Shown here one piece after another: positions 1 through 9,692 of a DNA stretch of 64,000 nt (positions within the stretch are counted from its first letter, which is position 1; every line of letters starts with the position of its first letter). The stretch comes from Terrilactibacillus sp. S3-3 (GTDB lineage: Bacteria; Bacillota; Bacilli; Bacillales; Sporolactobacillaceae). The notes below the pieces were generated by a model. It did not search any database and was not told the DNA's origin. It worked only from the letters and a program-made list of their open reading frames with translations. The stretch spans positions 3,038,001 to 3,102,000 of the forward strand of contig CP129291.1 in NCBI GenBank assembly GCA_030437565.1, in the 5' to 3' direction. The position numbers were made by a program, and so were the translations under genes.

Positions 1-1035
1 GCACACGGTACCAGCCCCAGAGCCGTTCTTCATACATCGGCCGCTGTTCGAAACCCTTCATGACTTCTTTGATTCTCGGACTTTGCTCCTTATCGGCGAC
101 AAGAATGCCGTCCGGGCTTACGGCGACAACGGCATTGGAGACACCGATCACCGTTACCGGAATATCGAGCTCGTTGATCAGATGGGTATTCGCGCAGTCC
201 TCGCTGATGATCCCTTTGCCAATTTGGTTCGTGGCCATTTCCTCGGTCAGCGTGTTCCAGGTACCGAGATCTTTCCAATAGCCGTCATAAGGCAAAGCGA
301 CGATGTTGCCCGCTTTCTCAACAACCTCATAGTCGAAGCTGATCTTAGGAAGTCTGTCGAATTGCTTAACCAGTTCTCGTATTGAATCGGCAATCCTGCC
401 GCTTCCAGCTTGGAAATAATATAATCGAGTTTAAAAGCAAAGACACCGCAGTTCCATAATGCGGATTTTTTTTTTGATGAGTGCTTCAGCTTTCTCTTCC
501 GTTGGCTTTTCCGTGAAGTGGCTGACGGAAATAAACGATTCATTCGCGCCTTCTTTCGGCACGATATAGCCGTATTTCGCCGACGGATAGGTCGGCTTGA
601 CGCCCATCAAAGCCAAATCAGCCCCCGTATCAAGCAGCAGCTGCTCCAAATCCATGATTCTCTAAAAAAAACCGGTCTCGACATATGGATCCACAGGCAG
701 AACAGCGATCACATCATCAAGGCTTGTCCCTTTAAAAGAATACAAATAGGTTGCGGCGAGGGCGATGGCCGGAAACGTATCCCGCCGAACTGGCTCAACA
801 ATCAGCGGAACATCCGGGCCGAGCTGGTTGCGAAGCATCTCAACCTGGCCTTTTCCCGTTGCGATCACCGTCGATTGATATTGACTTTGGCAAGCTGCCG
901 ATAAACTCGCTGCACCATTGAGGACAGATCACGATGATCATCTTCCAAAACTCTTAAAAACTGCTTGGAGCGGGCGTCATTTGACAGCGGCCAAAGGCGT
1001 TTGCCGGAGCCCCCGGACAAAAGAACCAGATTCAT
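1..1035 (-). CDS. manC: Mannose-1-phosphate guanylyltransferase, 3' end beyond window
   Basis: The product would make GDP-mannose from mannose-1-phosphate and GTP in the cytoplasm. The N-terminus carries the nucleotidyltransferase loop LSGGSGKRLWPLSNDARSKQ; further on are the HFTEKP and WNCGVFAF blocks typical of the ManC family. The reading frame breaks near positions 870, 660, 470 (a run of ten T) and 280, yet the joined frames give a continuous ManC-like protein of about 345 residues before the window edge. I chose the ATG at 1035 because it begins the conserved block and has a GAGAGAGGGA-like ribosome site upstream. GDP-mannose is the substrate of the gmd/rmd pair at 34-36 kb. No phosphomannose isomerase domain is visible. 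Family is firm; intactness depends on whether the frameshifts are real. Confidence 0.85.
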
Positions 1036-1483
1036 TCTATTCCCTCTCTCTATGTAATGTATATTTTCCATAAACTTGTAGTGCTTATGTCTTAAAACTA
1101 TTATGGCACTCTGAACCAATGATTGGCAACCTGTGCATTTCCGACTATCCCAAAAATCAAGAGATTTCCCGCCGTTTTAATAGGTAAAGCGGCCTCTCAT
1201 TTTTTAAAGTGATTAATGTCATTATAACACACTCAAGCGAATAAATGATTGATTTTTCAGATTTTTGTTTATGGAAATTTCAAATGATATCATTACCGCT
1301 AGCCCGTACTGAACACCGGAACCGGACATGCTCCCGCACACCGGCATATGCCTAGGTCTTTTGACGGCAGTTAAATAAAAGCCTCCCTGCAGATCCTTTG
1401 CCCCCAATTGAGACCCATTATTAAATAGAATTCGAAAAATTCAAGAGGCTTTTTCGTTAATTTATGACACTTTTTTTACCAGC
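1036..1483. other. Intergenic region, no gene recognised
   Basis: This divergent spacer separates manC (leftward) from the peptide cluster (rightward). It is AT-rich and has no convincing coding frame. It should hold the manC promoter, but I see no promoter I would defend. Confidence 0.5.
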
Positions 1484-1521
1484 TGTAATGATCGTGTAAT
1501 GGACAGGTATGTAAGATATGG
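1484..1521 (+). promoter_or_regulatory. Tandem 11-bp repeat plus -10-like box upstream of the peptide cluster
   Basis: Two 11-bp direct repeats abut each other, TGTAATGATCG at 1484-1494 and TGTAATGGACA at 1495-1505, followed by TGTAAGATATGG. The same arrangement, with 30 of 38 bases matching by my count, lies at 46499-46536 upstream of the nucleotidyltransferase gene. Repeats spaced one helical turn apart are typical of OmpR/PhoP-type response-regulator sites; that role is inference. The first gene begins about 150 bp downstream. Confidence 0.55.
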
Positions 1522-1673
1522 TTGTTGATTCACATGATACATAAACCGTTGTGGAAGCGCTTATTAGGCAGCAGAGATGATAGAATCTTATAAAAAATTT
1601 CTTTTGAGCTGCCGCGGTTGGTCATCATGCTGAATAGACGATGCTTTTATAAAAAAAGTCAGGGAGATGAAAA

Positions 1674-1877
1674 ATGATGGAAAAAACCCAAGACACGAAA
1701 TTATCCAACCGGCCGCTCGTTCTCAGCCATCAAGCGGTCAAATTCGAAACGTCGCCATGCGGCGATCCAACCGGCGGCTGCGGAGGCAATACTGGAAACC
1801 ATGGCGGCGGACATCACGGCGGCGGTAACCATGGCGGTGGCGGCGGACACCACGGCGGCGGGCATTGGCCGTTTTAA
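1674..1877 (+). CDS. Gly/His-rich small peptide, candidate RiPP precursor
   Basis: This encodes 67 residues in two parts. Residues 1 to about 32 look like a leader, with the block RPLVLSHQAVKFETS. The rest is a tail of G, H and N with HGGG/HHGGG repeats, two Cys (C33 in SPCGD and C40 in GGCGG) and a final HWPF. The ribosome site AGGGAGATGA sits just before tandem ATGs at 1674 and 1677. It is followed by kinase-like, PqqD-like, S26 peptidase-like and ABC exporter genes on the same strand, an arrangement known from modified-peptide clusters. The His-rich tail suggests metal binding (inference). No lasso cyclase (asparagine-synthetase-like) is present, so a lasso product is unlikely. A one-base error near 1860 would extend the protein to 2010. 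Confidence 0.65.
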   Translation: MMEKTQDTKLSNRPLVLSHQAVKFETSPCGDPTGGCGGNTGNHGGGHHGGGNHGGGGGHHGGGHWPF

Positions 1878-2010
1878 TCAATCAACCATTGATGACCTGA
1901 TTAATTCTATTTTTCAACATCTTGATAATCAGCTGAAAAAAAGCCAGACGGGCAGTCCAATCAGTGGAGTGATCCCCCAATCCCTCCACTTTGCGGCTGA
2001 CCGATCTTAA
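1878..2010 (+). other. Possible frame-shifted extension of the precursor gene
   Basis: After the HWPF stop, the next frame stays open to 2010 and encodes a plausible amphipathic stretch (STIDDLINSIFQHLDNQLKK). It has no start codon or ribosome site of its own outside the Gly repeat. In a sequence full of single-base errors it may be the true C-terminus of the precursor, or just untranslated spacer. Confidence 0.3.
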
Positions 2011-2048
2011 TCGGATATTTACCTATATGTATATAAGGGAGACCTTTT

Positions 2049-2832
2049 ATGAACAAAATTTACGCAAAAATTGGCGAACATACCTTTCAGATCACAATTG
2101 ACTCGGCCAATCTGCTGAACTATCTTAAAAAGAACTTTTGCATTAAAAGCCGCAGCGAAGCTCCGATTGATATGATGGTGCATATTAAAGACGGTTTTGG
2201 AAGTCCCCTTGTCACTTATGATGTTAACATAATGAACACTGATCGTAAACTTAAATTTCGAAGAGATGACTATTTAATTGAAGTCGATTCGGACTTCCAA
2301 AACGCCACCCTGTCTGTATTCAACGGTTTCGCGCTCAAACATGCTTTTATCAATTTATACAGTTCTTTCATTGTTTACCATAATTGGGGCCTGCTGATCC
2401 ACTCTTCATGTGTCGTTGAAGATGGAAAAGCCCATATTTTCTCCGGTCAATCAGGCGCGGGAAAATCAACAACGGCCAGGCTCTCCTATCCGCGGCAAAT
2501 TCTGTCGGATGAAGCAACGCTTGTCAAAATTACCCCTGACGGCGCGACGGTGTTCGATTCGCCGTTCCGCAGCGAGCTGGAATCGATGAACGGCGAAACG
2601 GCCTGGCCATTGGGAAGCATTCAAGTTTTGTATCAGTCGCTTAAAAACAAGCGGGTACGTTTGGAAAAAAACACACGGCCTGCTCCGGCTGATGGACAAA
2701 GTTTTCTACTGGGCGCACAACCCGAACGAAACAAAAAGGATTCTCGTGCTGCTGAAACAGCTGGCCGACTCCGTGCCGATATACGAGCTGTATTTTCAAA
2801 AAAACAATACATTTTGGGAGCTGATTTCATGA
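2049..2832 (+). CDS. HPr-kinase-like protein of RiPP type
   Basis: About 260 residues related to the C-terminal catalytic domain of HPr kinase/phosphorylase, without the HPrK N-terminal domain. A P-loop, FSGQSGAGKSTTARLS, lies near residue 135, followed by ILSDEATLV, which matches the acidic block after the P-loop in the family. Such stand-alone kinases occur in Bacillales lasso clusters, where the paeninodin kinase phosphorylates the peptide. Ribosome site AAGGGAGA precedes the ATG. A frameshift at the seven-A run near 2665 must be corrected to reach the natural end, ELIS then TGA. That TGA overlaps the start of the next gene (ATGA), indicating translational coupling. The substrate is unknown; the neighbouring peptide is the obvious candidate. 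Confidence 0.75.
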
Positions 2833-3100
2833 CCGATTATTTTATTCGCAAGCCGAATTGCGAAACGGTACAAGTCGACGATGAATGGGTGATTCTCAAT
2901 CCTGAAACTTATACGGTGACAAAACTCAATGAAGCCGGGGGCCGCTGCTGGTCATTGCTCTCTGAAAAAAACTGTCCGCCGGCGAAATTGTCGCAGCACT
3001 GCAAACCAGCGCTGCCGATGAAACCGATCAGTTGAAAGAAGATGTCGAAGTTTTCTTGAACAATATGCTGGCATACGGACTTGTCGAATATGCCGGTTAA
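2829..3100 (+). CDS. PqqD-like peptide-recognition protein
   Basis: About 90 residues of the PqqD family, the RiPP recognition element that binds leader peptides and presents them to modifying enzymes. The conserved start of the fold is seen in DEWVILNPETYTVTKLNEAG, followed after frame correction by TVGEIVAAL and a helical C-terminus ending VEYAG. A frameshift lies in the seven-A run near 2966. The ATG overlaps the stop of the kinase-like gene. Its presence is the strongest single argument that the peptide at 1674 is a leader-guided RiPP. Confidence 0.75.
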
Positions 3101-4099
3101 GATAAACAGCTCATGGCCGTCTATTTGGCCAATCACCAGTGCTGCCCGCAGCGGAACCGGCCAACAAAGCGGCCAGAATGAGCAGCGGCAAGATCAAAAG
3201 TTTTTGAACAAAGCGAGTGGAATTCCAGGTGAACGGCCCTCTGAATCAGGAGAACATCCCGGCTTGATCGAAGTGACATTGACCATAAAAGGAAGCCCCC
3301 TTTTTGTTCAGGATATTGCAACGCAGGCAGAATCATGTGCAAATGGACAGCGTGACATCACCTTCACCTGTTGTACCAATAGAAGCGAAGCACAGGAACA
3401 GAATTTGGAGGCCTACCGGCGCTATTTATTAAAAGATGATCGCTTTTTCAGGACCGCCGGCGAAACCAGGTTTTCCATTCATGCCGCTACCCAAAGACCG
3501 AACGCACCGGAAATAGCCGCTCATTACCGGACACATCAGCCTCATTCTTCCAAGCGGCTGGATGTCTATTGCAGCAGCACAACCGAGGCAAAGCCGGACG
3601 GCCATGGCCGCGGCACTTATCTGCACCGCACCATCGACGATCAGCCTGAGGCCCAGCAAACGGCTTGGCTCATCCAACGGACCGTTGAAAAGAACGGCCG
3701 GATCGAACTGCCGGCCCATGGACAAAGCATGTATCCTTTTATTCGGAAGGACGACCTGTGCACATTCGCTGCATGCCCGGCATCCTCACTTAAACAAGGC
3801 GACATTGCCCTGTATATTGCAAAAAATGGCCGGCTCATCGCCCACCGCTTTATCAGGCCGATTTTCCAGGTCCATCAAAATTGTTTGTTTTCAAGGGCGA
3901 CACGAACCTGCTTCCGGATGCACCGGTCAGCGCCGAACAGATCATCGGCAAACTGGTCGCCATTCGCAAAACACGGGTCAGATTCCGTCTTTCCCATTTG
4001 TTAGGCCAAAGATGGAGCAGGCTGGTGGTGACCTATCCAATCGTCTCTCGTTACCTGAAAAAAAAATATCTTAATTTGAAAAACCGGTTGCCGCGATAG
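3090..4099 (+). CDS. S26B (SipW-type) signal-peptidase-like protein with unknown N-terminal half
   Basis: The C-terminal half carries the signal peptidase boxes: HGQSMYPF (catalytic Ser in SMxP), QGDIALYI, LIAHRF (His in place of the bacterial Lys, as in SipW and eukaryotic-type enzymes), then FKGDTNLLPDAPVSAEQIIG. This is a plausible Ser/His leader or signal protease. A frameshift near 3880 separates the His box from the last box. The first 190 or so residues are open in one frame but match nothing I recognise. The start is uncertain: ATG at 3081 or 3090, both overlapping the PqqD-like gene. I see no clear membrane anchor. Role in cutting the cluster peptide is inference from position. Confidence 0.6.
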
Positions 4100-4143
4100 A
4101 CCATTGATGATCTTCCGCGGCATCCGCGATTGGAGTGCCGCGA

Positions 4144-5988
4144 ATGGCTTTTATTAATGAACAGCAAATCAGCGATCTTAAACAAGAACTGGCCATGAAA
4201 AATATCAAGCAGACGTTTGCCTTAATTGGCCCCTTTTTATTGAAAAGATGGAAAGCCTACTTAGGTCTTGTTGTGCTGATGGGCGTCGACTTGTTTCTGA
4301 CACTGGCATTCGCCTGGTTTTTCGGACATATCACGGACGCCGCCGTAAAAAGTAATTTTACTCTTCTAAAACAGCTCGTTCCAATCGGCATTTGTCCTGC
4401 TGCTGCTTAGCATCAGTTCCAATTTTTTAAATACATATTTTGAATCAGCCGCGGTTTACGGCGTCATGCGCGATCTCAAAACTTATCTGTACAAACATAC
4501 CCTGCTTATTCAGGCAAAAAAAAATATGACTGCGTTTCGCTCGGGTGATCTGATCTCGCGTTTCGACAACGACATTTACACGATTGAAGGCATGCTCGGC
4601 GGGCAACTGATCGATGTCGTCCGCCTTCCCGTCATTTATCTTTCTGTTTTCATTTATTTATTTCATATTAACCATGCCATGTCTTTGATCAGCCTGTCGA
4701 TCGCCCCGCTGGCGGTCGCCGGCAGCGCCGCTTTCGGCCTGCTGCTGCGGAAAAATGGCCGGGTTATCAATCAACTCATCGGCGATACGACCCATCTGTT
4801 GAATGAAACATTCCACGGTTTTTTCATCATCCGCTCATTTCTATTGGAGCGAGTATTTTACAAAAAATTTGCATCTCAAAGTCAGCTTTACACACACTTG
4901 AGATGACTAACGCCAAACTGCGCGGCCTATACAATGCCGGCGGACAGGCCGCTGGCTCGATCACATTTCTTGCCAGCCTCTGTCTGGGCGCCTATTTTGT
5001 TTCCGAAAAAACGATCACTGTCGGCGCGCTGCTGACGTTCACCAGTTTGGTCAACCATCTTGTCTATCCGCTGACCGGCGCAGCCGGCAACTGGGCGAGT
5101 TTTCAAAGCGCCGCCGCTGCGGTGGAACGCATCCAGCAAGTACTCGATCAGCCTGTCGAGTCAAAGCAGCTGCCGATCGCGCAGCCGATCGTCCCGCCGA
5201 TTACATCCATTGCTTTTGAAAACGTCAGCTTTCACTATGAGTCTGACAAACCAGTGCTCCGCAACTTCAGTTTGACCGTTCCGATTGGCAAAAAAGTGGC
5301 GATTGTCGGAGCGAGCGGCGCCGGTAAAACCACATTATTCAATCTGCTGCAAGGATTCTATCATCCTGAAGAAGGGCACATTCTAATCATCAACGGCCGG
5401 CCGCTCGATTCTTGGCCGCTGTTCGAGCTGAGACAAGCGATTGCCCATGTCTCGCAGGATACTTTTCTGTTCAACGGGACAATCAAAGACAACCTGCTGC
5501 TCGGAACAGCTAAAGTCTCAAAAAAGGCGCTCGAGCAGGCGGCAGAAAGCGCAGCGATCCACTCGTTCATCACCTCGCTTCCCAAAGGCTATCGTACCGA
5601 AATCGGCGAGCGCGGGATCAAACTCTCCGGCGGTCAAAAACAGCGTTTGGCCATCGCCCGGGCGATCCTGAAAAACGCGCCGATCCTTCTGCTGGACGAA
5701 GCCACTTCGGCCCTCGATGGCAGCACCGAACGACAAGTCAAAGAAGCTCTGGACAAATTAATGGCTGGCCGGACAACATTCATCATCGCCCATCGGCTGT
5801 CCACGATCCAAAATGCCGATATCATCGTTGTCATGAAAGACGGCCACATTGTTGAACAAGGCCGCCATGAGGAGCTGATCCAAGCCGGCGGCCTGTACGC
5901 CGATCTGTACCGAAGCGGCCACCCTATTTATAATGAAGAAACCAGGCTTACAAATACCAGCGGCGAATCCGTCGGTTTTGGCATTTAA
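4144..5988 (+). CDS. ABC exporter, fused membrane and ATPase domains
   Basis: About 614 residues, type ABCB half-transporter: an N-terminal six-helix domain, then an ATPase with Walker A GASGAGKTT, signature LSGGQKQR, Walker B ILLLDEATSALD and the H-loop IIAHRLS. Frameshifts near 4385 and 4895 split it into three frames. The ATG at 4144 has TGGAG about ten bases upstream; a GTG at 4135 is the alternative. No N-terminal C39 peptidase domain is present, so leader removal must come from another enzyme, such as the S26-like protein just upstream. It probably exports the cluster product or confers immunity (inference). Confidence 0.8.
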
Positions 5989-6341
5989 AACATTCGTTAG
6001 GCCAAACCAGCAAAGTTCCGGCAAATTTGCTTCCCCGCTAGGGTGATCCGTCACGCCTCTTCCGGCCTATTTATGAACTGTGAATCGGGGATGAGTTTGG
6101 GAAAAGTTTTTTTTTTACACTTTTTCTGGTTAGGAGCGGCCGATTCTTGCATGAGGGTTATAAGCGGTTATAAGGGACGGATGCCTGTCGGAATGGAAAT
6201 TATTCTTAAAATTTCCATTCATTGATAAATTAGGAGTACTTTTTTGATTTCTCATTTTTTAACCAGCAAAAAAAAAATTATCAATCATCTCACCATTTTC
6301 ATTGTCTATCACCTATTTATATAGTGAAGGAGGTGATAGAG
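5989..6341. other. Spacer, no gene recognised
   Basis: The stretch between the ABC exporter and the DUF1659 gene has several T or A runs and no supported gene. A promoter for the next three small genes is expected here but not identified. Confidence 0.4.
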
Positions 6342-6560
6342 ATGGCAAATGGAACATTGGTCAGTTCAACGTTTGTGATGGTGCTTGACGGCGGGCTTGA
6401 TACGGATGGAAAACAAATTCTCAAGAAAAAGTCGTTCAGGAACATCAAAGCCGGTGCCGCACACGATGCGCTGTATACGGTTGCTTCAAATTTGGCTCCG
6501 CTGCAGCAACATCCGCTCTTATCGGTGGAACGTGATGACGCGACAACCATTCAAAACTAA
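6342..6560 (+). CDS. DUF1659 small protein
   Basis: A 72-residue protein starting MANGTLVSSTFVMVLDGG, with the KKKSFRNIKAGAAHDALY core of DUF1659. A perfect AAGGAGGTGATAG ribosome site precedes ATG 6342. It lies with DUF2922 and YvrJ genes in the same direction, a set commonly found together in Bacillales. Function unknown; small and soluble. Confidence 0.85.
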   Translation: MANGTLVSSTFVMVLDGGLDTDGKQILKKKSFRNIKAGAAHDALYTVASNLAPLQQHPLLSVERDDATTIQN

Positions 6561-6635
6561 GACGTATGTCCCCTAAAAATCCTCAATTCCTAATCCCCAA
6601 GTCAAAGACATGTCACAAAACAAGGAGGTGATCTC

Positions 6636-6851
6636 ATGAAATCACTCGATCTGATTTTTCTCAATCAACAAGGGAAAAGTGTGACTCTCTCTCTTGCCGA
6701 TCCGGCCGAGCCATATAATCCGGTTGCTATTAAACAGGCAATGGATGAGATTGTGACTCAAAATGTGTTCACTTCAACCGGTGGCGATCTTGTTGCAGTC
6801 AAGTCCGCCCGCGTTTCCGAGCGGACCACGACGGACATCGCACTAAGCTAA
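6636..6851 (+). CDS. DUF2922 small protein
   Basis: A 71-residue protein whose pattern (KSLDLIFLNQQGKSVTLSLADP, then a C-terminal ARVSERTTTDI) fits DUF2922. The ribosome site AAGGAGGTGATCTC precedes the ATG. It follows the DUF1659 gene by 75 bp. Function unknown. Confidence 0.85.
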   Translation: MKSLDLIFLNQQGKSVTLSLADPAEPYNPVAIKQAMDEIVTQNVFTSTGGDLVAVKSARVSERTTTDIALS

Positions 6852-6971
6852 CAACCTTGCAGGCGGAACGGCAAAACCGCTCTGGTATCAATTGAATGTC
6901 GGCAGCAGGCGGCACCTATCATTAATTAAAGGGCCGCCTGTTCCCATTTGAAAGAAAGGAGCTGCATTAAA

Positions 6972-7151
6972 ATGGATGAGTGGCTGGCCATGATCAAAGA
7001 TGTCGGGTTCCCGATTGTGATCACATTTTTCCTGCTTAGCCGGATCGAAAGCAAACTGGACGAGCTGATTCAGTCAGTACAAAAGCTGCCTTATATGCAA
7101 ATGGCCGCATCCCCACCCGGAAACGTTTTTCTAGAAGAAATGAAGAAATAG
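6972..7151 (+). CDS. yvrJ: YvrJ family membrane protein
   Basis: A 59-residue protein with one N-terminal membrane helix (VGFPIVITFFLLSRIE) followed by a short amphipathic segment (SKLDELIQSVQKLP), matching the YvrJ family. The ATG at 6972 has AAAGGAGCTG upstream. It closes the three-gene small-protein set. Function unknown; the holin-like size has been noted for such genes but nothing here proves lysis activity. Confidence 0.8.
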   Translation: MDEWLAMIKDVGFPIVITFFLLSRIESKLDELIQSVQKLPYMQMAASPPGNVFLEEMKK

Positions 7152-7406
7152 AAGAATGGCATTTGGCCTCGCATTATCGGTCAAATGCCGTTTTGGTTAA
7201 AAGGCATCATCCACACTGTTTTTCAATAAGGAGATTTTCAGCGATATTTTTTGTTCCTCTATTGCCACTCGATTCTTTTGACAATATACTGACAAATAAG
7301 TATTTAAAGAATAATATCCTACACATCATTCAGTATTACTGGCCTCGCTTTTGTAGCACGTAAGTTATTTTATTTAAAATTGCTTTCAGGTGGTTTTGCA
7401 CAGCTA
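7152..7406. other. Spacer between convergent genes
   Basis: About 250 bp without a supported gene or a clear terminator hairpin. Confidence 0.4.
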
Positions 7407-8410
7407 TTATTTGTCCCGCTTCTCCCGAAAGCAGACCATCTGCTCGGCATAGTAACGAAGATCTACTTGATTACTGTCATCAATGAGCTGGAGCCCGTGT
7501 TTATCAAATGATTGAATGCCTGTTTTTGTACCGCAGATCGCGGTCGCCATCGCACCGATTGTGTCTGTATCGCCACCTAAATTGGTACAAAGAAGACTGC
7601 ATCGATGCGGATCTTTTGTATAATAAGCAATGGCCAGCGCCGCCGGAACAGATTCGGTTGTCTGAACCCCCGTTCCGATCACATCATAGATTTTCTGAGC
7701 AAATGTCTCCTTATCATGGCAATGCTTTAGTGCAAAATCTAATCCAAGTTTCAGACGTTCCGATAAAGAAGGACCAAAAATATCTTGGCCATAATGTACC
7801 GCCTGCTCGGAAATGTCTAGTACATCTTCCATGATCGCATCCCACCCCTGCCCATCCACAGCGGATGAAACAGCCATGGCAATCATCGCCGCTCCGCAAA
7901 TAGCAACGTTCGTGTCGTGCGTTACTCGGCTGATCCGGTAAACATAATCCAGCAGCTGCGCTTTTTTTTCATCTCTAGAGAATAAGCAGCCCACAGGGGC
8001 AATGCGCATGGCGGCGCCATTTGTCACTGCCTCAGATGTGAATGGACCCGCATCTTTTCCATCCATTTTGGCCAATAACGCCGCCTTTGAGCTTGGTCCC
8101 AAAATATTCTGATTGAAGGCATCCGCCTGCTTTGCCCATTCAATCAGGTGCCGGGCAATCATTGCGTCGTCAGGGATAAAATGATTTTCAATCAAAGCAT
8201 CTAAAATCGCCAATGACTGAGAAGTGTCGTCCGTAAATTGGCCTCTTTTATAAATCCGGGCCGCATCGTTTTCAATGGGACCGTCAAGAAAGTCGGTAAT
8301 TTCCCCAAAATAGGCTCTAATTCTTTTTCTGCTCCAAAGCTCCGACGGCATTCCGATCGCGTCGCCGATTGCCTGACCGTAAAGGTTCCCAAAACTTTGT
8401 CCGCCAGCAT
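7407..8410 (-). CDS. ADP-ribosylglycohydrolase family protein
   Basis: About 334 residues. Characteristic blocks are the N-terminal YGQAIGDAIGMPSELW (after frame correction), FTDDTSQSLAILDAL (metal-binding T-D-D) and the C-terminal NLGGDTDTIGAMATAICG (second metal site). These enzymes remove ADP-ribose from proteins or small molecules using two magnesium ions. The ATG at 8410 begins MLADKVLG; a one-base loss near 8390 shifts the frame right after it. The next gene to the right (Rpn-type) runs the same way but with a 66-bp gap. Confidence 0.85.
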
Positions 8411-8476
8411 CGAATCATCCTATCATCGCAGTTTTTTCTTCATTTAACGTATCACTAGTCAACATCGATGGAGATT

Positions 8477-9377
8477 TTAATTTTTATCTTTCAACTTCTT
8501 GATTTCCTCTTCCGTCAACTGAGTCGCTCTAGCAATGATTTTCAAACTTAATCCTTCTTCTAACAGTCTTAGAGCTGTCTCTTTTTTTTTCTTCTTTCTT
8601 TCCCTCTTTGATCCCTGTCTTGATCCCTTTTTTCATTCCTTCTTCCATTCCTTCTTTCCTGGCGCCGTTTATTTGGCTGTTGTAATCAACTTGCGCTTTA
8701 AACCGCTGCTCGTAGGCTTCGCGAAATTCCGGAGATTCACTGAGCAATGTAAATTTGTCCTGAGCTTTCCGAATAGACGGATTCATTTTGCATACCTCCT
8801 GAAAAAGTATGGAATCAGAGTCTGTTCTTTCATCAAGAAACATGAGCCACTGATGAAGCGGATTTCGTTTGTCAATTTTCGCTTTTCGAAACGTGGGCAT
8901 CACAATGAAATGGGTTTCGAGGAGATCGGTTAACTGCGTATGGTCGTGGTCTTCTTTCAGATGATAGATCGAATGAAAAGTGGAATCGCTGAGTTCTTTC
9001 ATTTTGAAATTCAAAAGATTGATTGTCGTTGTCTTATTGAGTTCCGAGTAATCGCCTTTCACTTGCAGGTCGCTGCTGTAAAGTTTAGACCAATAAAACA
9101 GTGTTCGTGGGATCATGTTGTATCGATTTAAAAGCTGAACTTCAACGTTTATCTTTTCAGTTTGTTTTTCTGTTTGAATCTTCGCCTTGATATCAAGAAT
9201 ACTTTGTTTGTCTGCAATCGTTTCCCTTGATTTTTTTTCTTCCTTAATAATAACGTCAACAATCTTTTCCGACAGAACGGCTTCCAAAAAATTCTGGAGT
9301 AAATCTTTATCGCGCTGTTCGCCAAATAACTTTTTGAAGGCAAAATCATTCATTGGTAAGAGTCTTTCCAAACCCAT
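8477..9377 (-). CDS. Rpn/PD-(D/E)XK nuclease family transposase-like protein
   Basis: About 299 residues: MNDFAFKKLFGEQRDKDLLQNFLEAVL at the N-terminus, then the nuclease core with ILDIKAKIQ and INVEVQLLNR (D and ExQ pattern), a charged linker rich in KEGMEEGMKKGIK, and a C-terminal helix unit recovered by frame correction at a run of nine A near 8590 (ALRLLEEGLSLKIIARATQLT). This family contains RpnA-type recombination-promoting nucleases. A decayed second copy of its N-terminus lies at about 19090-19300. Confidence 0.85.
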
Positions 9378-9692
9378 TCCTTCCTCCTTTTATTTTATCA
9401 CGAACAAAAGGAAAACAAACGCCGCAGCTTTAAAAAATAATCAAGAACAAATGTTCTATAATCATATTTTACCACACATACGTTCCTATTTCTAGTTTTT
9501 ACTTTGTCTTTTTTTAGGCGCCGGATCGCTTCTTTCGTAAAGAACGGATTGGATTAAGTTGCATCGATACAATAGGTTTCTAAATTTAGTGTACAATAAG
9601 AGATAACGGGCCTGCGGCTAAGGTCCGCCCGATCAAGGTATATTAATGTTATTTGAGTGATAAAGCGGCAAGTGGTCTAAGGGGATGATGTG
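9378..9692. other. Divergent promoter region
   Basis: This 315-bp spacer separates the leftward nuclease gene and rightward GT8 gene. It includes a short GC-rich inverted segment at about 9608-9632 (GGGC...GCCC). No gene seen. Confidence 0.35.

Noticed and set aside
1222..1407. 61-residue minus-strand frame upstream of manC
   Set aside because: No ribosome site, no recognisable domain, AT-rich spacer.
1674..5988. Classical lasso peptide cluster
   Set aside because: No asparagine-synthetase-like cyclase and no transglutaminase-like B2 protease are present; the core is too Gly/His-rich and lacks an obvious ring-forming Asp/Glu at position 7-9 after a Gly1.
6043..6225. 60-residue plus-strand frame after the ABC exporter
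   Set aside because: Runs across T runs without a ribosome site; composition not protein-like.
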